In this document: in pieces, positions 43,031 through 43,260 of the stretch
Layout: each line of letters begins with the position of its first letter
Position numbering within the stretch: position 1 is the first letter of the stretch
Assembly (NCBI GenBank): GCA_015179025.1
Contig: WHUX01000328.1
Location: 1 to 43,260, forward strand
Direction of reading: 5' to 3'
From: Terfezia claveryi
Taxonomy: Eukaryota; Ascomycota; Pezizomycetes; Pezizales; Pezizaceae
DNA length: 43,260 nt
Notes under the pieces: generated by a model
Seen by the model: only the letters and a program-made list of their open reading frames with translations
Told to the model about the DNA's origin: nothing
Databases searched by the model: none
Program-made: the position numbers and the translations under genes

Positions 43031-43260
43031 TTTTTTTTAACTCACCTACCTAATCTTTACTCTTAAATCTAAGGCCTGATCAACCTTGGAATACCTTTAT
43101 TACACTCACCCAAGTGAATACAATTCGACACACAAGTGTACATATAAAATCGATATTATTATTCAACTAGCTAGCTAATAAAAAATTCAACAAACGAGAT
43201 ATCAGACTCTCAACTGCAGTACATCAACAAAAGACTTAGAAGCAAGCCAAGCAGAGCTCT
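43031..43260 (+). mobile_element. Leader of a further C-family element (C3), runs off the window
   Basis: Starts TTTTTTTTAAC immediately after the LTR and follows the C1 leader (16482 onward) to the window end with scattered transitions. It is internal, not flanking, sequence, so the LTR at 42316-43030 also serves as the 5' LTR of another copy. Confidence 0.88.

Noticed and set aside
1..43260. A host defence, metabolic or other novel gene system
   Set aside because: All reading frames of substance were accounted for by retrotransposon genes, their shadows or LTRs.

Overview
This window is a nest of long-terminal-repeat (LTR) retrotransposons. I see no host gene, tRNA, rRNA, CRISPR array or prokaryotic operon in it. 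All recognisable coding sequence is Ty3/Gypsy gag and pol (CCHC zinc knuckles, retropepsin-like protease, reverse transcriptase with YLDD/YIDD, RNase H, DDE integrase, C-terminal chromodomain). Chromodomain-bearing Gypsy elements together with mostly transition mutations that turn CAA, CAG, CGA and TGG into stops suggest a filamentous fungus, most likely an ascomycete with RIP-like mutation. I cannot name the species.

Layout, left to right. Element A (minus strand) runs from beyond the left edge to its 5' LTR at 11385-12022. Its gag is split by element B (3548-9850, plus strand, 537-bp LTRs, TTTGG target duplication). A itself sits in a heavily mutated copy of the B family (G, 12023-13568). 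After an unassigned AT-rich stretch (13569-14652) comes element F, a B-related copy of which only the 5' LTR (14653-15171) and part of gag (15203-15767) are present.

F is broken by element C1 (plus strand), which occupies the rest of the window: 5' LTR 15768-16481, 3' LTR 42316-43030. C1 carries four insertions: a solo C-family LTR (17582-18261); a full-length C-family copy in reverse, C2 (18931-34039); a solo B/F-type LTR (35346-35919); and a short non-autonomous element E (36625-38457) whose LTRs resemble those of A. C2 is itself broken by D, a B-family element (22004-28178, 494-bp LTRs, GTGGT duplication). The deepest nest is F > C1 > C2 > D. The 3' LTR of C1 is followed at once by another C-family leader (43031-43260), so C copies lie in tandem sharing an LTR.

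Reading across the insertions restores each host element: A gag is in frame across B, C1 gag is continuous across C2, the C1 polymerase domain across E, and a C2 zinc knuckle across D. The most unusual features are a roughly 490-residue segment with two CCHC knuckles between RNase H and integrase in both C copies, open antisense reading frames in the leaders of A and C, and stem-loops in the B/D/F LTRs. Almost every coding region carries stops or one-base indels, so no element here looks autonomous as read, although some one-base deletions could be assembly errors.
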